64,000 nt of DNA from DASSUW01 sp963789005 (lineage in GTDB: Bacteria > Actinomycetota > Thermoleophilia > Solirubrobacterales > Solirubrobacteraceae). Location of the stretch: contig CAWBIZ010000002.1 in the NCBI GenBank assembly GCA_963789005.1, forward strand, positions 509,478 to 573,477. The letters are read 5' to 3'. Within the stretch, counting starts at the first letter, position 1; every line of letters starts with the position of its first letter. The translations under genes were made by a program, and so were the position numbers. Positions 34,120 to 42,738 of this stretch are shown here, piece by piece. A model generated the notes under the pieces. It saw only the letters and a program-made list of their open reading frames with translations, did not search any database and was not told where the DNA came from.

Positions 34120-35222
34120 CGTGTGCCCTCCACCGGCGTCCACGTCGCCTGCGGCCCGTCGCGCAGCATCCGCGCGAGGCCGGCCACGGTCGCCGCGGTG
34201 ACGACCGCGTAGTAGCGCGCGAAAGCCCCCAGCGGCGCGGCCGACCCTGCGAGCGCGAGCGCCAGCCACGCAGCGTGGCCGGCGACCAGCGCGCGAGCGG
34301 ACGCGGAGGAGCGCGCCCGAGCCACGCAGGAGGCCAGCAGCGCGACGTGCAGCGGGCCGGACGCGTAGCGCAGCAGCCGGTGCGAGACCAGCGCGGCGAA
34401 GTACGCGGGCGGCTGCCGGCGCGGGTCGAGCATCCCGCCGGTCAGCAGGTCGCCCCACGAGCGCGAGAGCATCCGCACCTTGCGCGCCCACTCGTCCGCG
34501 GTCGTGGGGGCGGCGGGCTCGACCGCCACCGCCGCCGGCTCGTAGACGGCGCGCAGGCCCTTGCGCCGCAGCCGGAACGGGAGCCCGATGTCGTGGCTCG
34601 ACGTCGCCGGCAGATCGACGTACGCCGAGCGCCGAACCGCGTAGATCGCCCCGTTGCCGGCCGTGATCGACCCCAGGCGCGACTCCTGCTCGCGCAGCCA
34701 CAGCTCGTAACGCCAATACACGCCCTCGACGTTGTCCCCGCTCGTGTCTACGAGCCGCAGCCGCCCGCACACGTAGCCGACCTCGGGGTCGGCGAGCGGG
34801 GCCACGAGCCGGCGCAGCGCGCCGGGCTCCCACATCGAGTTGGCGTCCGAGAACGCCAGCACCTCCGCACCGGTGGCGCGCGCGGCGGCGTTCTGCGCCG
34901 CGACCTTGCCGCCGCGCTCGTTCGCGAGCACGCGCACGCCGGGGAGCTCCTCGGCGATCGCGCGCGTGCCGTCGGTCGAGCCGTCGAGGCTGACGATCAC
35001 CTCGAGCTCGGGGTAGTCGAGCGCGAGCGCGTTCTCGAGCCGCGCCCGGATCACGCGCTCCTCGTCGTGGGCGGCGACGATCAGCGCGACCGACGGCAGG
35101 CGGTCCTCGTCGCGGCGCGGCTCGTAGCGTCGCCGCGAGGCCGCCGCCGCGGCGACCAGCGGGTAGCCGGCGTGCGTCCACGCGATCAGCGCGAGCGAGC
35201 CCCACATCGCGAGCCGCGTCAC
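34116..35222 (-). CDS. membrane glycosyltransferase family 2
   Basis: A 368-residue protein. An N-terminal membrane helix (WGSLALIAWTHAGYPLVAAA) precedes a GT-A domain with VALIVAAHDEERVIRARLEN, IVSLDGSTDGTRAIAEE and VLAFSDANSMW (DXD-like SDAN). A QxxRW-like region is represented by KVRMLSRSWGDLL. The C-terminal third has hydrophobic helices (ALVAGHAAWLALALAG and following). This is the layout of EpsO/ICA-like polymerising or lipid-linked glycosyltransferases. GTG at 35222 overlaps the ABC permease stop, so one operon contains exporter, transferase and initiating enzyme. Confidence 0.88.
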   Translation of the reverse strand: MTRLAMWGSLALIAWTHAGYPLVAAAAASRRRYEPRRDEDRLPSVALIVAAHDEERVIRARLENALALDYPELEVIVSLDGSTDGTRAIAEELPGVRVLANERGGKVAAQNAAARATGAEVLAFSDANSMWEPGALRRLVAPLADPEVGYVCGRLRLVDTSGDNVEGVYWRYELWLREQESRLGSITAGNGAIYAVRRSAYVDLPATSSHDIGLPFRLRRKGLRAVYEPAAVAVEPAAPTTADEWARKVRMLSRSWGDLLTGGMLDPRRQPPAYFAALVSHRLLRYASGPLHVALLASCVARARSSASARALVAGHAAWLALALAGSAAPLGAFARYYAVVTAATVAGLARMLRDGPQATWTPVEGTR

Positions 35223-36022
35223 GCGCCGTCCCGTGCCGCCCACGAGAAGCCACGCACGGCAAGGACGACTCCCGCCGCCGCCCACAGGCCGAGCACCAGC
35301 AGCGCCACGCTGTGGTCGGCCAGCCCTTCGCCGGTGACCATCGCTCCCGACAAGCCGTCGATCAGGTGCTTGAGCGGCGTGATCGCCGCGAGGACCTCCA
35401 GGAACGCCGGGGCGTTCTCCTCGTCGTAGAACACGCCGGCCACGAACATCACCGGGAGGAAGATCGCGTTGACGTACGCGGGCGCGGACTCGGAGTTGGG
35501 GATGACGTGCGAGAGCGCGACCCCGAGCGACGCGAAGCAGACGACGCCGAGGACGAGGAACGCGATCAGGGCCAGCCAGTCGCTCGGCCACGAGATGCCG
35601 AACAGCAGCCGCCCGGCCACGATCACGACTGCCACCTGGACCAGCGTGTTGGCCACCGCGTTGGCCGCGATCCCGGCCAGGTAGGCCGACGAGGAGAGCG
35701 GCGTGCCGCGCACGCGCTTGAGGATGCCCTGCTCGCGCAGCCATGTGAGGTTGTAGGCGAGCGCCACGAAGCACGCGGACGCGACGCTCAGCCCCGCGAT
35801 GCCGGGCACGACGACGTCGAGGTTCTCCTGCGTGCCGCTGAACACGGCGCCGAACAGCGCGAGGAACACGAGCGGGAGCAGGACGCCGAAGAACGCGGCG
35901 GTCGGGTTGCGCCAGAACATCCGCCGCTCGAGCCGGAACTGCCGCCAGGCGGCGCCCGCCCACGACGGCCGGCGAGGACCGCCACCCGCGGCGTGGACCG
36001 CCTCGAGCGCGTGCTCACTCAT
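35219..36022 (-). CDS. ABC-2 type transporter permease
   Basis: A 267-residue integral membrane protein with about six hydrophobic segments: near residues 44-60 (FFGVLLPLVFLALFGAVF), 72-90, 112-135, 145-170 (ALIAFLVLGVVCFASLGVAL), 178-195 and 240-258. The cytosolic RVRGTPLSSSAYL between segments 2 and 3 is typical of ABC-2 permeases. It partners the ATPase encoded just upstream, with which it overlaps by 8 nt. Export of a lipid-linked glycan is possible given the neighbours, but drug-export members look alike. Confidence 0.9.
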   Translation of the reverse strand: MSEHALEAVHAAGGGPRRPSWAGAAWRQFRLERRMFWRNPTAAFFGVLLPLVFLALFGAVFSGTQENLDVVVPGIAGLSVASACFVALAYNLTWLREQGILKRVRGTPLSSSAYLAGIAANAVANTLVQVAVVIVAGRLLFGISWPSDWLALIAFLVLGVVCFASLGVALSHVIPNSESAPAYVNAIFLPVMFVAGVFYDEENAPAFLEVLAAITPLKHLIDGLSGAMVTGEGLADHSVALLVLGLWAAAGVVLAVRGFSWAARDGA

Positions 36023-36923
36023 CGCCGACTGCTCCGCGTGCGCGCGCCTGTCGGGCGTCGGTTGTCGAGCCCGTGGTCTCGCCTTCCGTAAGGTCCAAGT
36101 AGACGTCCTCGAGCGACGGGCGCGTGACGGAGAGGTCCTCGAGCCGCTCGCCGCGCTCGAGCGCCGCCGCCGTCAGCTCGTGCAGCAGCGCGGTCGGGTC
36201 GTCGGTGACGTGCTCGCCGCCGCGATAGGTGACGCGGTAGCGCGCGGCGCCGGCGCCGAGCTCGCCCGGCCGGCCCTCGGCGAGGATGGCGCCGTCCTTG
36301 ATGATCGCCACGCGGTCGGCCAGCGCCTGCGCCTCGTCGAGGTAGTGGGTGGTGAGCAGGACGGTCTTGCCGAGCTCGCGCAGCGAGCGCACGGTGTCCC
36401 AGGCGGCGCGCCGGGCGGCGGGATCGAAGCCGACGGTCGGCTCGTCGAGGAAGATGAGCTCGGGGTCGCCGACGAGCGCGAGCGCGAGGTCGAGCCGCCG
36501 CTGCTGGCCGCCGGAGAGCGTGCGCGCGCGGCGGTCGGCGGCCTCGTCGAGCCCGGACAGCGCGATCACCTCGCTGACGTCGCGGGGGGCGGGATAGAGC
36601 GAGGCCCAGTGCGCGAGCGTTTCGCGGACGCTGAGGTGCGGATACGTGCCGCAGCTCTGCAGCACGACGCCCACCCGCTCGCGCAGCGCCGCGGGACGCT
36701 CTCCCGGATCGTGTCCGAGCACGGACACGCTGCCGGCCGTGCGCAAGCGGTGCCCCTCGAGGATCTCGACCGTCGTCGTCTTCCCGGCGCCGTTGGGCCC
36801 GAGCAGGCCGAAGACCTCCCCCCGCCGGACCTCGAAGTCGATGCCGCGGACCGCGTCGCGGCCGTCGTAGGCCTTGCGCAGGCCCTCGACCTCGATCGCG
36901 GCGGCTCGCTCCACGCGGGCCAT
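36015..36923 (-). CDS. ABC-2 type transporter ATP-binding protein
   Basis: A 302-residue ATPase: Walker A GPNGAGKTTTVEILEG (about residues 43-58), Q-loop VVLQSCGTYPHLSVRETL, signature TLSGGQQRRLDLALALVGD, Walker B LIFLDEPTVGFDPAARR and the switch His TTHYLDEAQ. It has the C-terminal extension (DUF4162-like) of DrrA/CcmA-type ATPases. Start ATG at 36923 follows GGGAGG at 36930-36935. It is divergent from ppx with only 23 nt between starts, so the two promoters overlap or sit in the genes. Confidence 0.93.
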   Translation of the reverse strand: MARVERAAAIEVEGLRKAYDGRDAVRGIDFEVRRGEVFGLLGPNGAGKTTTVEILEGHRLRTAGSVSVLGHDPGERPAALRERVGVVLQSCGTYPHLSVRETLAHWASLYPAPRDVSEVIALSGLDEAADRRARTLSGGQQRRLDLALALVGDPELIFLDEPTVGFDPAARRAAWDTVRSLRELGKTVLLTTHYLDEAQALADRVAIIKDGAILAEGRPGELGAGAARYRVTYRGGEHVTDDPTALLHELTAAALERGERLEDLSVTRPSLEDVYLDLTEGETTGSTTDARQARARGAVGDE

Positions 36924-36946
36924 GATGGCAACCTCCCAGCCCGCTC

Positions 36947-37810
36947 ATGATCTGCGGCTGCATCGACATCGGCACGAACACCACGCGCGTGCTCGTCGCC
37001 GAGGTCGACGGCGGGCGGCTCGTGGAGGTGCTCCAGCAGCGCGTCTTCACGCGCATCGGCAAGGGCATGACAGCCGGGGGAGCGATCCTGCCCGAGAAGA
37101 CCGCCGAGGTCGCGGCCGTGGTCGCCGGACAGGTGGCACTGGCAGGCGAGGCCGGCGCGCGCCGGGTGCGCGTGGTCGCCACCGCCGCGATCCGCTCGTG
37201 CGCGAACCGCGACGAGTTCGTCGCCGGCATCGACGCGCGGGTCGAGGTCCTCGACGGCGAGGAGGAGGCCCGGCTGGCCTTCCTCGGCGCCACCCGCACG
37301 CTCGGCCGCCGCCTGGACGGCACGATCGGGGTCGTCGACGTGGGCGGCGGCTCGACCGAGCTCGCCGTCGGCACCTACGACGGCGGCGTGACCTGGTCGT
37401 CGTCGTACCGCCTCGGCTCGGGCTCGATCGCCGATGACCACCTGCGCACCGATCCGCCGGCGCGCGACGAGCTGGCGGCCGCCCGCGCGCACGCGTGCGA
37501 GATCCTCGGCCGCGCGCCGGTGCCGCAACCCGACGCCGCCGTCGCGGTCGGCGGCAGCGCCGCGTCGCTGCGCACGGTCGTCGGCGACGTGCTCGAGCCC
37601 GGCACGCTCGAGCGCGCGCTCGGCGTGCTCTCGGGCGCGCCCGCGGCCGACGTCGCCCACCGCTTCTCGCTCGACGCCGAGCGCGTGCGCCTGCTGCCCG
37701 CCGGCATCCTGATCCTCGACGCCGCCTCGCAGGTGCTGGGACAGCCGTTGCAGATCGGCCACGGAGGGCTGCGCGAGGGCGTGCTCCTCGATATGGCGCA
37801 TACCCTCTGA
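36947..37810 (+). CDS. ppx: Ppx/GppA family phosphatase, exopolyphosphatase-like
   Basis: A 287-residue ASKHA-fold phosphatase. Phosphate 1 loop IDIGTNTTRVLVAEVD at residues 7-22, RIGKGMTAGG, VATAAIRSCANRDEF and phosphate 2 loop VVDVGGGSTELAVG near 128-141, then GGSAASLRT. It has only the two-domain core (about 300 residues), like short actinobacterial Ppx proteins, and lacks the C-terminal HD-like domains. Clustering with two CHAD proteins and ppk supports polyphosphate over pppGpp as substrate. The short form is still only inferred to be active. Confidence 0.9.
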   Translation: MICGCIDIGTNTTRVLVAEVDGGRLVEVLQQRVFTRIGKGMTAGGAILPEKTAEVAAVVAGQVALAGEAGARRVRVVATAAIRSCANRDEFVAGIDARVEVLDGEEEARLAFLGATRTLGRRLDGTIGVVDVGGGSTELAVGTYDGGVTWSSSYRLGSGSIADDHLRTDPPARDELAAARAHACEILGRAPVPQPDAAVAVGGSAASLRTVVGDVLEPGTLERALGVLSGAPAADVAHRFSLDAERVRLLPAGILILDAASQVLGQPLQIGHGGLREGVLLDMAHTL

Positions 37811-37813
37811 GCC

Positions 37814-38299
37814 GTGGCCAAGGCCGCCGAGATCAACGTCGACCCGTTCGAGCCGTACGCGCTCGCCGGCGCCCGGATCGTGCGCGCGCGCGCCGACGAG
37901 CTGTTCTCGCACGGCGACGAGGTGCTCGACACGTCCGACATCGAGCGCGTGCACGACATGCGCGTGGCGTCGCGGCGGCTGCGCGCGGTGCTGGAGATCT
38001 TCGAGCCGGTGTTCCCGACGGGCGACTTCAAGACCGTGCTGCGCGACGTCAAGGCGCTGGCCGACGCCCTCGGCGAGCGCCGCGACCCCGACGTGCACAT
38101 CGAGGCGATGGAACAGCTCGAGGCCGCCGTGCAGGCGACCAACCGGCCGGGCATCGAGGCGCTCGTCCAGCGCCAGCGCGCCCGCCAGGCGGCGGGCAAC
38201 GCCGCGCTCGCCGCCGCGCTCGAGCACATCCGCGAGGCCGACCTCCACGCGCGGCTGCACTCGCTCGCCGATGGCGCCGAGGAGGCGCTGCAGCCGTGA
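37814..38299 (+). CDS. CHAD-domain protein, first of a tandem pair
   Basis: A 161-residue protein made of one half of a CHAD (conserved histidine alpha-helical) domain, with ERVHDMRVASRRLRAVLEIF at about residues 40-59 and basic residues on the same helical face. CHAD domains bind polyphosphate and are often linked to triphosphate-tunnel enzymes. Usual CHAD proteins of about 280-320 residues contain two such halves; here each half has its own gene. GTG at 37814 follows ppx by 3 nt, and the stop overlaps the next gene (GTGA). Confidence 0.85.
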   Translation: MAKAAEINVDPFEPYALAGARIVRARADELFSHGDEVLDTSDIERVHDMRVASRRLRAVLEIFEPVFPTGDFKTVLRDVKALADALGERRDPDVHIEAMEQLEAAVQATNRPGIEALVQRQRARQAAGNAALAAALEHIREADLHARLHSLADGAEEALQP

Positions 38300-38832
38300 A
38301 GGCCCGGCGCGTGAAGGGGCTCGAGCCCGAGGCGCCGCTGGCCGACAACGCCGAGCGGATCGTGCGCGTGCGGCTCGACGAGCTGACCTCCTTCATCCCG
38401 AGGGCGCTCGACCCCGACGAGGTCGTGGCGCTGCACGACATGCGGATCGCCGCCAAGCGCCTGCGCTACGTGCTCGAGGTGACCGGCTCGTGCTTCGGGC
38501 CGTACGCGTCGAACGCGGTGAAGATGGTCAAGGACCTCCAGGACCTGCTGGGCGAGATCCACGACTGCGACGTCCAGCTGCCCGAGGTCGCCGACTTCCT
38601 CGAGGAGCTCGTGCAGGAGGACGTGGCCGCCGCGGGAGCGTCGCCGGGAGACCTCGCGCGCACGCCCAACCGCCGCGCGTACGCCGGCCTCGTCGCGCTC
38701 CGCGTCCATCTCCAGGCGCGGCGCCGCGCGCTGTTCGATGACTTCCTCGAGCTGTGGCGGGACTATGAACGTAAGGGATTCGCCGCCCGTCTCGCCTTTG
38801 CCCTGTCAGAACGTTCAGACTCCAGGCCGTGA
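38296..38832 (+). CDS. CHAD-domain protein, second of a tandem pair
   Basis: A 178-residue partner of the preceding protein. Its helix VVALHDMRIAAKRLRYVLEV repeats the His-Asp-Met-Arg pattern, and a second conserved helix is MVKDLQDLLGEIHDCDVQL. The GTG at 38296 overlaps the first CHAD gene, and the stop overlaps ppk (GTGA), so all four genes are translationally chained. Together the two proteins would make one complete bipartite CHAD fold, able to dock on polyphosphate granules. This assembly is inferred from layout. Confidence 0.88.
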   Translation: MKARRVKGLEPEAPLADNAERIVRVRLDELTSFIPRALDPDEVVALHDMRIAAKRLRYVLEVTGSCFGPYASNAVKMVKDLQDLLGEIHDCDVQLPEVADFLEELVQEDVAAAGASPGDLARTPNRRAYAGLVALRVHLQARRRALFDDFLELWRDYERKGFAARLAFALSERSDSRP

Positions 38833-40946
38833 GCGAGACGAGCACGGATCACGAGACGACGACCGAACAGGTCGACCTCTCCTCCTCGAGCCTGTACTTC
38901 AACCGCGAGCTGTCATGGCTCGAGTTCAACTCGCGCGTGCTCGAGCTGGCCGAGGACGAGAGCGTTCCGCTGCTCGAGCGCGTGAAGTTCTGCGCGATCA
39001 CGTCGAAGAACCTCGACGAGTTCTTCATGGTCCGCGTCGCCGGCCTGCACGACCAGATCGAGGCGGGCATCGAGACGCCGCTGCAGGACGGTCGCACGCC
39101 GCAGGCGACGCTGGAGGCGATCCGTGAGGTCAACCGCGCGCACATCGAGCGCCAGAGCCGCTGCCTGGAGCTCGAGCTGCGGCCCGCGCTGGCCCACCAC
39201 GGCATCCGGATCGTCGGCGTCGACGACGTCGGGCCGGAGGAGCGACGCGCGCTCGACGACCGCTTCCGCCACCAGATCTTCCCGGTCCTGACGCCGCTCG
39301 CCGTCGGCCTCGGGCGTCCGTTCCCGTACATCTCGAACCTGTCGCTGTCGCTCGGCGTGCTCGTGCGCGATCCGGTCACGAACGTGGAGACCTTCGCGCG
39401 CGTGAAGGTCCCGAAGGAGATGCTCCCGCGCTTCGTCCCGACCGGCGACGGCTTCACGTTCGTCCCGCTCGAGGACCTGATCGCCAAGCACCTCGACCGG
39501 CTGTTCCCCGGGATGGAGATCGTCGACTACGACGTCTTCCGCGTCACCCGCGACGCCGACTTCACGGTCTCCGACGAGGCCGACGACCTGCTGCAGGCCG
39601 TAGAGGACGAGCTGCGCCGGCGGCGCTTCGGCGACGTCGTGCGGGTCGAGGTCGGGGCCGGGATGAGCCCGGTCATCCGCGAGCAGATCACCCAGTCGCT
39701 CGAGGTCGAGCCCGAGGACGTGTTCGACGTGCCGGGGCTGCTCGACCTCGACGACCTGATGGACGTCGTCAAGGTGCCCGGCCACGCCGAGCTGCGCGAC
39801 TCGCCGTGGACGCCGGTCACCCAGCCGCGCCTGCAGGCCGACGACTCCGAGAAGCCCGACGTGCTCGCCGCGATGCGGCGCGGCGACATCCTCCTGCACC
39901 ACCCGTACGACTCGTTCACCAGCTCGGTCGAGCGCTTCGTCGAGCAGGCGGTGGCCGACCCGAACGTGCTCGCCATCAAGCAGACGGTGTACCGGACGAG
40001 CGACGACTCGCCGCTGCTCCCGAGCCTCATCCGCGCCACCGAGCGCGGCAAGCAGGCGGTCTGCGTGGTGGAGGTCAAGGCGCGCTTCGACGAGCGCGCC
40101 AACGTCCAGTGGTCGCGTGCGATGGAGGAGTCCGGCGTGCACGTCGTCTACGGCGTCCCGGCGCTCAAGACGCATGCGAAGTGCATCCTCGTCGTGCGCC
40201 GGGAGGGCGATGGCGTGCGCCACTACGTGCACGTCGGGACCGGCAACTACCACCCCAAGACCGCCCGCCTCTACACCGACTTCGGGCTGCTCACGTGCGA
40301 CGACCGGATCGGCGCCGACGTGGCGGACATGTTCAACTTCCTCACCGGCTTCGCGCGCCCGCGCGCGTACCGGCGCGTGCTCCTGGCCCCCAACCACATG
40401 CGGGCGGGGATCCTCGAGGAGATCGAGCGGACGATCGCCACCCACCGCGAAGGCGGGCAGGCGCGGATCCGGATGAAGATGAACTCGCTCGTCGACCGCG
40501 CCTGCGTCCAGGCGCTCTACCGCGCGTCGCAGGCCGGCGTGCCGGTCGAGCTCAACATCCGCGGCATCAGCTGCCTGCGGCCGGGGGTCCCGGGCGTGTC
40601 GGAGAACATCCGCGTCGTCTCGATCGTCGGGCGCTTCCTCGAGCACTCGCGGATCTACTCGTTCGAGCGCGAGGACGACTGCACGATGTACATCGGCTCG
40701 GCCGACCTCATGCCCCGCAACCTCGACACCCGCGTGGAGCTGCTCGCTCCGGTGCTCGACCAGTCGCTGCGCGACGACCTCACCGACACGCTCGACCGCT
40801 GCTTCACCGACAACGTCAACGCGTGGGAGCTGGGCGAGGACGGAACGTGGACTCGCCGCCCCACGGACGGCGAGCCACGATCGGTTCAGCGGGAGCTGGT
40901 CGCGGCTCACGCGGCGCAGGCCGCGGAAGCCGCCAGCACGGGCTGA
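38829..40946 (+). CDS. ppk1: polyphosphate kinase 1
   Basis: A 705-residue PPK1 that makes polyphosphate from ATP. The N-domain starts LYFNRELSWLEFNSRVLELA (about residues 22-41), with SKNLDEFFMVRVAGL. The catalytic phospholipase-D-like part contains the phospho-His in PALKTHAKCILVV (near residue 445) and HVGTGNYHPKTARLYTDFGLL. The late IGSADLMPRNLDTRVEL is the second site. GTG at 38829 is coupled to the CHAD gene. It ends the polyphosphate operon, followed by a hairpin. Confidence 0.96.
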   Translation: MSETSTDHETTTEQVDLSSSSLYFNRELSWLEFNSRVLELAEDESVPLLERVKFCAITSKNLDEFFMVRVAGLHDQIEAGIETPLQDGRTPQATLEAIREVNRAHIERQSRCLELELRPALAHHGIRIVGVDDVGPEERRALDDRFRHQIFPVLTPLAVGLGRPFPYISNLSLSLGVLVRDPVTNVETFARVKVPKEMLPRFVPTGDGFTFVPLEDLIAKHLDRLFPGMEIVDYDVFRVTRDADFTVSDEADDLLQAVEDELRRRRFGDVVRVEVGAGMSPVIREQITQSLEVEPEDVFDVPGLLDLDDLMDVVKVPGHAELRDSPWTPVTQPRLQADDSEKPDVLAAMRRGDILLHHPYDSFTSSVERFVEQAVADPNVLAIKQTVYRTSDDSPLLPSLIRATERGKQAVCVVEVKARFDERANVQWSRAMEESGVHVVYGVPALKTHAKCILVVRREGDGVRHYVHVGTGNYHPKTARLYTDFGLLTCDDRIGADVADMFNFLTGFARPRAYRRVLLAPNHMRAGILEEIERTIATHREGGQARIRMKMNSLVDRACVQALYRASQAGVPVELNIRGISCLRPGVPGVSENIRVVSIVGRFLEHSRIYSFEREDDCTMYIGSADLMPRNLDTRVELLAPVLDQSLRDDLTDTLDRCFTDNVNAWELGEDGTWTRRPTDGEPRSVQRELVAAHAAQAAEAASTG

Positions 40947-40957
40947 GTAACGTCGCA

Positions 40958-40991
40958 CACCGGTTCCCGGGTGGGGTTTCCGGGACCGGTG
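40958..40991. terminator. hairpin between ppk and the convergent RTX gene
   Basis: CACCGGT and CCCGG (40958-40970, with one bulged T) pair with CCGGG and ACCGGTG (40980-40991) over a 9-nt loop. No T-run follows on either strand. It occupies the 54-bp space between convergent stops, so a two-way intrinsic-like terminator is the likely role. Confidence 0.6.
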
Positions 40992-41000
40992 GGCGAAATC

Positions 41001-42677
41001 CTAATACTGAAGTATCAGCTTCTTATAGTGCCCACCCGTTGATGCCCAGGCCTTCAGGCGGTCGTGCTTGGCGAGGTGCTTGGTGCCCTTGGCGAGGCGG
41101 ACGGAGTACCGCTTCGTCTCGCCGCCGTCGAGGTCGTACCTGACGGCGCCGAGGTAGATCCGCGTGTACTTGCCGCCGACCTCGTACTTCTTGGCGGTGT
41201 AGAGCCACAGCTTGCCCTCGCTGCCGCCGGGCTTGCCCTTCAGCCAGACCTTGGCGTAGCCGTGACGCACGTTGGCCTTGTGCTTGTACAGGTGCGCGTA
41301 GTCGCGGCGGACGTGCTTCGGCCGGTCGATGTCCTCGACGCCGTCGACGATGTCGACCTTGTCGACCTTCGCGAAGTCGACGTCGGCGCCGCCGCGCACG
41401 AGGTCGCCGGTGCCGTCACGCGCGAGCAGCCGGTCGTCGTCGCTCTGGCCGTCGAGCAGGTCCGGGCCGAGGCCGCCGTCGAGCGTGTCGTTGCCCGCGC
41501 CGCCGAAGAACGTGTCGGCCTCGGACGCGCCGGTGAGCGAGTCGCTGCCGTCGCCGCCGTCGGCGAGCACGGCGAGCGTGTTGCCGGCGCGCGCCAGGAA
41601 CGTGTCGTCGCCGCCCTGGCCGCGCACGTCGAGCAGCTCGGCGGTGCCGACGTCGAGGGTGAACGGCCCGAGGTTGGTGCGGTCGAAGCGGTCGCGCTGG
41701 CCGTTGCGGCGGAGCTCGAGCGCGTCCCCGGCGCCGGCGGCCCCGTTGACCTCGACCTTGTCGAGCCCGAGGCGGCCGTCCATCACGTCGGAGCCGTCGC
41801 CGTTGTTCCACACGAGCGTGTCGTCGCCGGACTCGCCGTCCATCGTGTCGTCACCGCGATCGCCGACGATCCGGTCGCTCGACGGGCCGCCGCGGAGCGT
41901 GTCGTTGTCGTCGCCGCCGTTGATGAAGTCGGCGTTCGCGCCGCCGCTCATCGTGTCGAGCCCGGTGCCGCCGTTGAGCAGCATCGCGGTCGGGGTGGCG
42001 GGGTTCGAGGCCATCGTGTCGTCGCCGCCGTTGGCGTTCAGCACCAGGCGCTCGGTGTCGGGCCCGACGTCGAGCGTGAACGGAGCCGGGCTCACGCGCT
42101 CGAAGCGCACGCGGTTGCCATTCGGCGCGGCGGCGAAGCTCTCGGGGTTGTTGCCGCCGTTGAGCTCGGCGTCGTCGCCGCCGCCGGCGCCGCCGTTGAT
42201 GATGTCGTTGTCGTCGCCGGGGTTCCAGACCATGGCGTCGTTGCCGGCGTCGCCGTTCATCGTGTCGTCGGCGTCGTTGCCCGAGATGCGGTCGTTGCCC
42301 GCAGCGCCGCTCAGCGTGTCGAGGTCGTTGCCGCCGTTGAGGATGTCGTTGTCGGGCGAGCCCGTGATGGTGTCGTTGCCGGCATCGCCGTTGACCGTGA
42401 CGGTCCGCAGCGCGGCAGTGTCGACGCGCACGATGTCGGCGCCGGCGCCGGCGTTGACCGTGAGGTCGAACGTGTCGTTCGCCGCAGCAGTGGTGGCGGC
42501 GCCGTCGACGGTGATGAAGCCGCCGGCGTCCGCGATCGTGATCGTCTCATCGGTGGCGTCGCCGGCGACGGTGATGGTGGTGCCGGCCACCGTCACGGTG
42601 GCGGCGCTGGCCGCTGCCGGGAAGATGGCGAGGGCAGCCGCGGCCGAGGCCGCGGCGAACAGGTGCTTGGTGTTCAT
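41001..42677 (-). CDS. secreted RTX (hemolysin-type Ca-binding repeat) protein
   Basis: A 558-residue exported protein. The signal peptide is about residues 1-25 (HLFAAASAAAALAIFPAAASA). From about residue 90 to 430 there are irregular nonapeptide-like repeats such as GNDTITGSPDNDILNGGND and SGDDTLVW, which would form calcium-loaded parallel beta-rolls. The roll is broken twice by FTLDVG-containing inserts. The last 90 residues are quite different: basic, Lys/Tyr-rich (KHVRRDYAHLYKHKANVRHG) and without Asp repeats. No type I secretion genes are near, so Sec export followed by wall binding through the basic tail is a reasonable guess. Confidence 0.85.
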   Translation of the reverse strand: MNTKHLFAAASAAAALAIFPAAASAATVTVAGTTITVAGDATDETITIADAGGFITVDGAATTAAANDTFDLTVNAGAGADIVRVDTAALRTVTVNGDAGNDTITGSPDNDILNGGNDLDTLSGAAGNDRISGNDADDTMNGDAGNDAMVWNPGDDNDIINGGAGGGDDAELNGGNNPESFAAAPNGNRVRFERVSPAPFTLDVGPDTERLVLNANGGDDTMASNPATPTAMLLNGGTGLDTMSGGANADFINGGDDNDTLRGGPSSDRIVGDRGDDTMDGESGDDTLVWNNGDGSDVMDGRLGLDKVEVNGAAGAGDALELRRNGQRDRFDRTNLGPFTLDVGTAELLDVRGQGGDDTFLARAGNTLAVLADGGDGSDSLTGASEADTFFGGAGNDTLDGGLGPDLLDGQSDDDRLLARDGTGDLVRGGADVDFAKVDKVDIVDGVEDIDRPKHVRRDYAHLYKHKANVRHGYAKVWLKGKPGGSEGKLWLYTAKKYEVGGKYTRIYLGAVRYDLDGGETKRYSVRLAKGTKHLAKHDRLKAWASTGGHYKKLILQY

Positions 42678-42738
42678 GCCAACCCCGGACGCCGGTGTGC
42701 AGGGGAAATTCCTCGCGCCGGGGGCGCGGCTACCGTGG

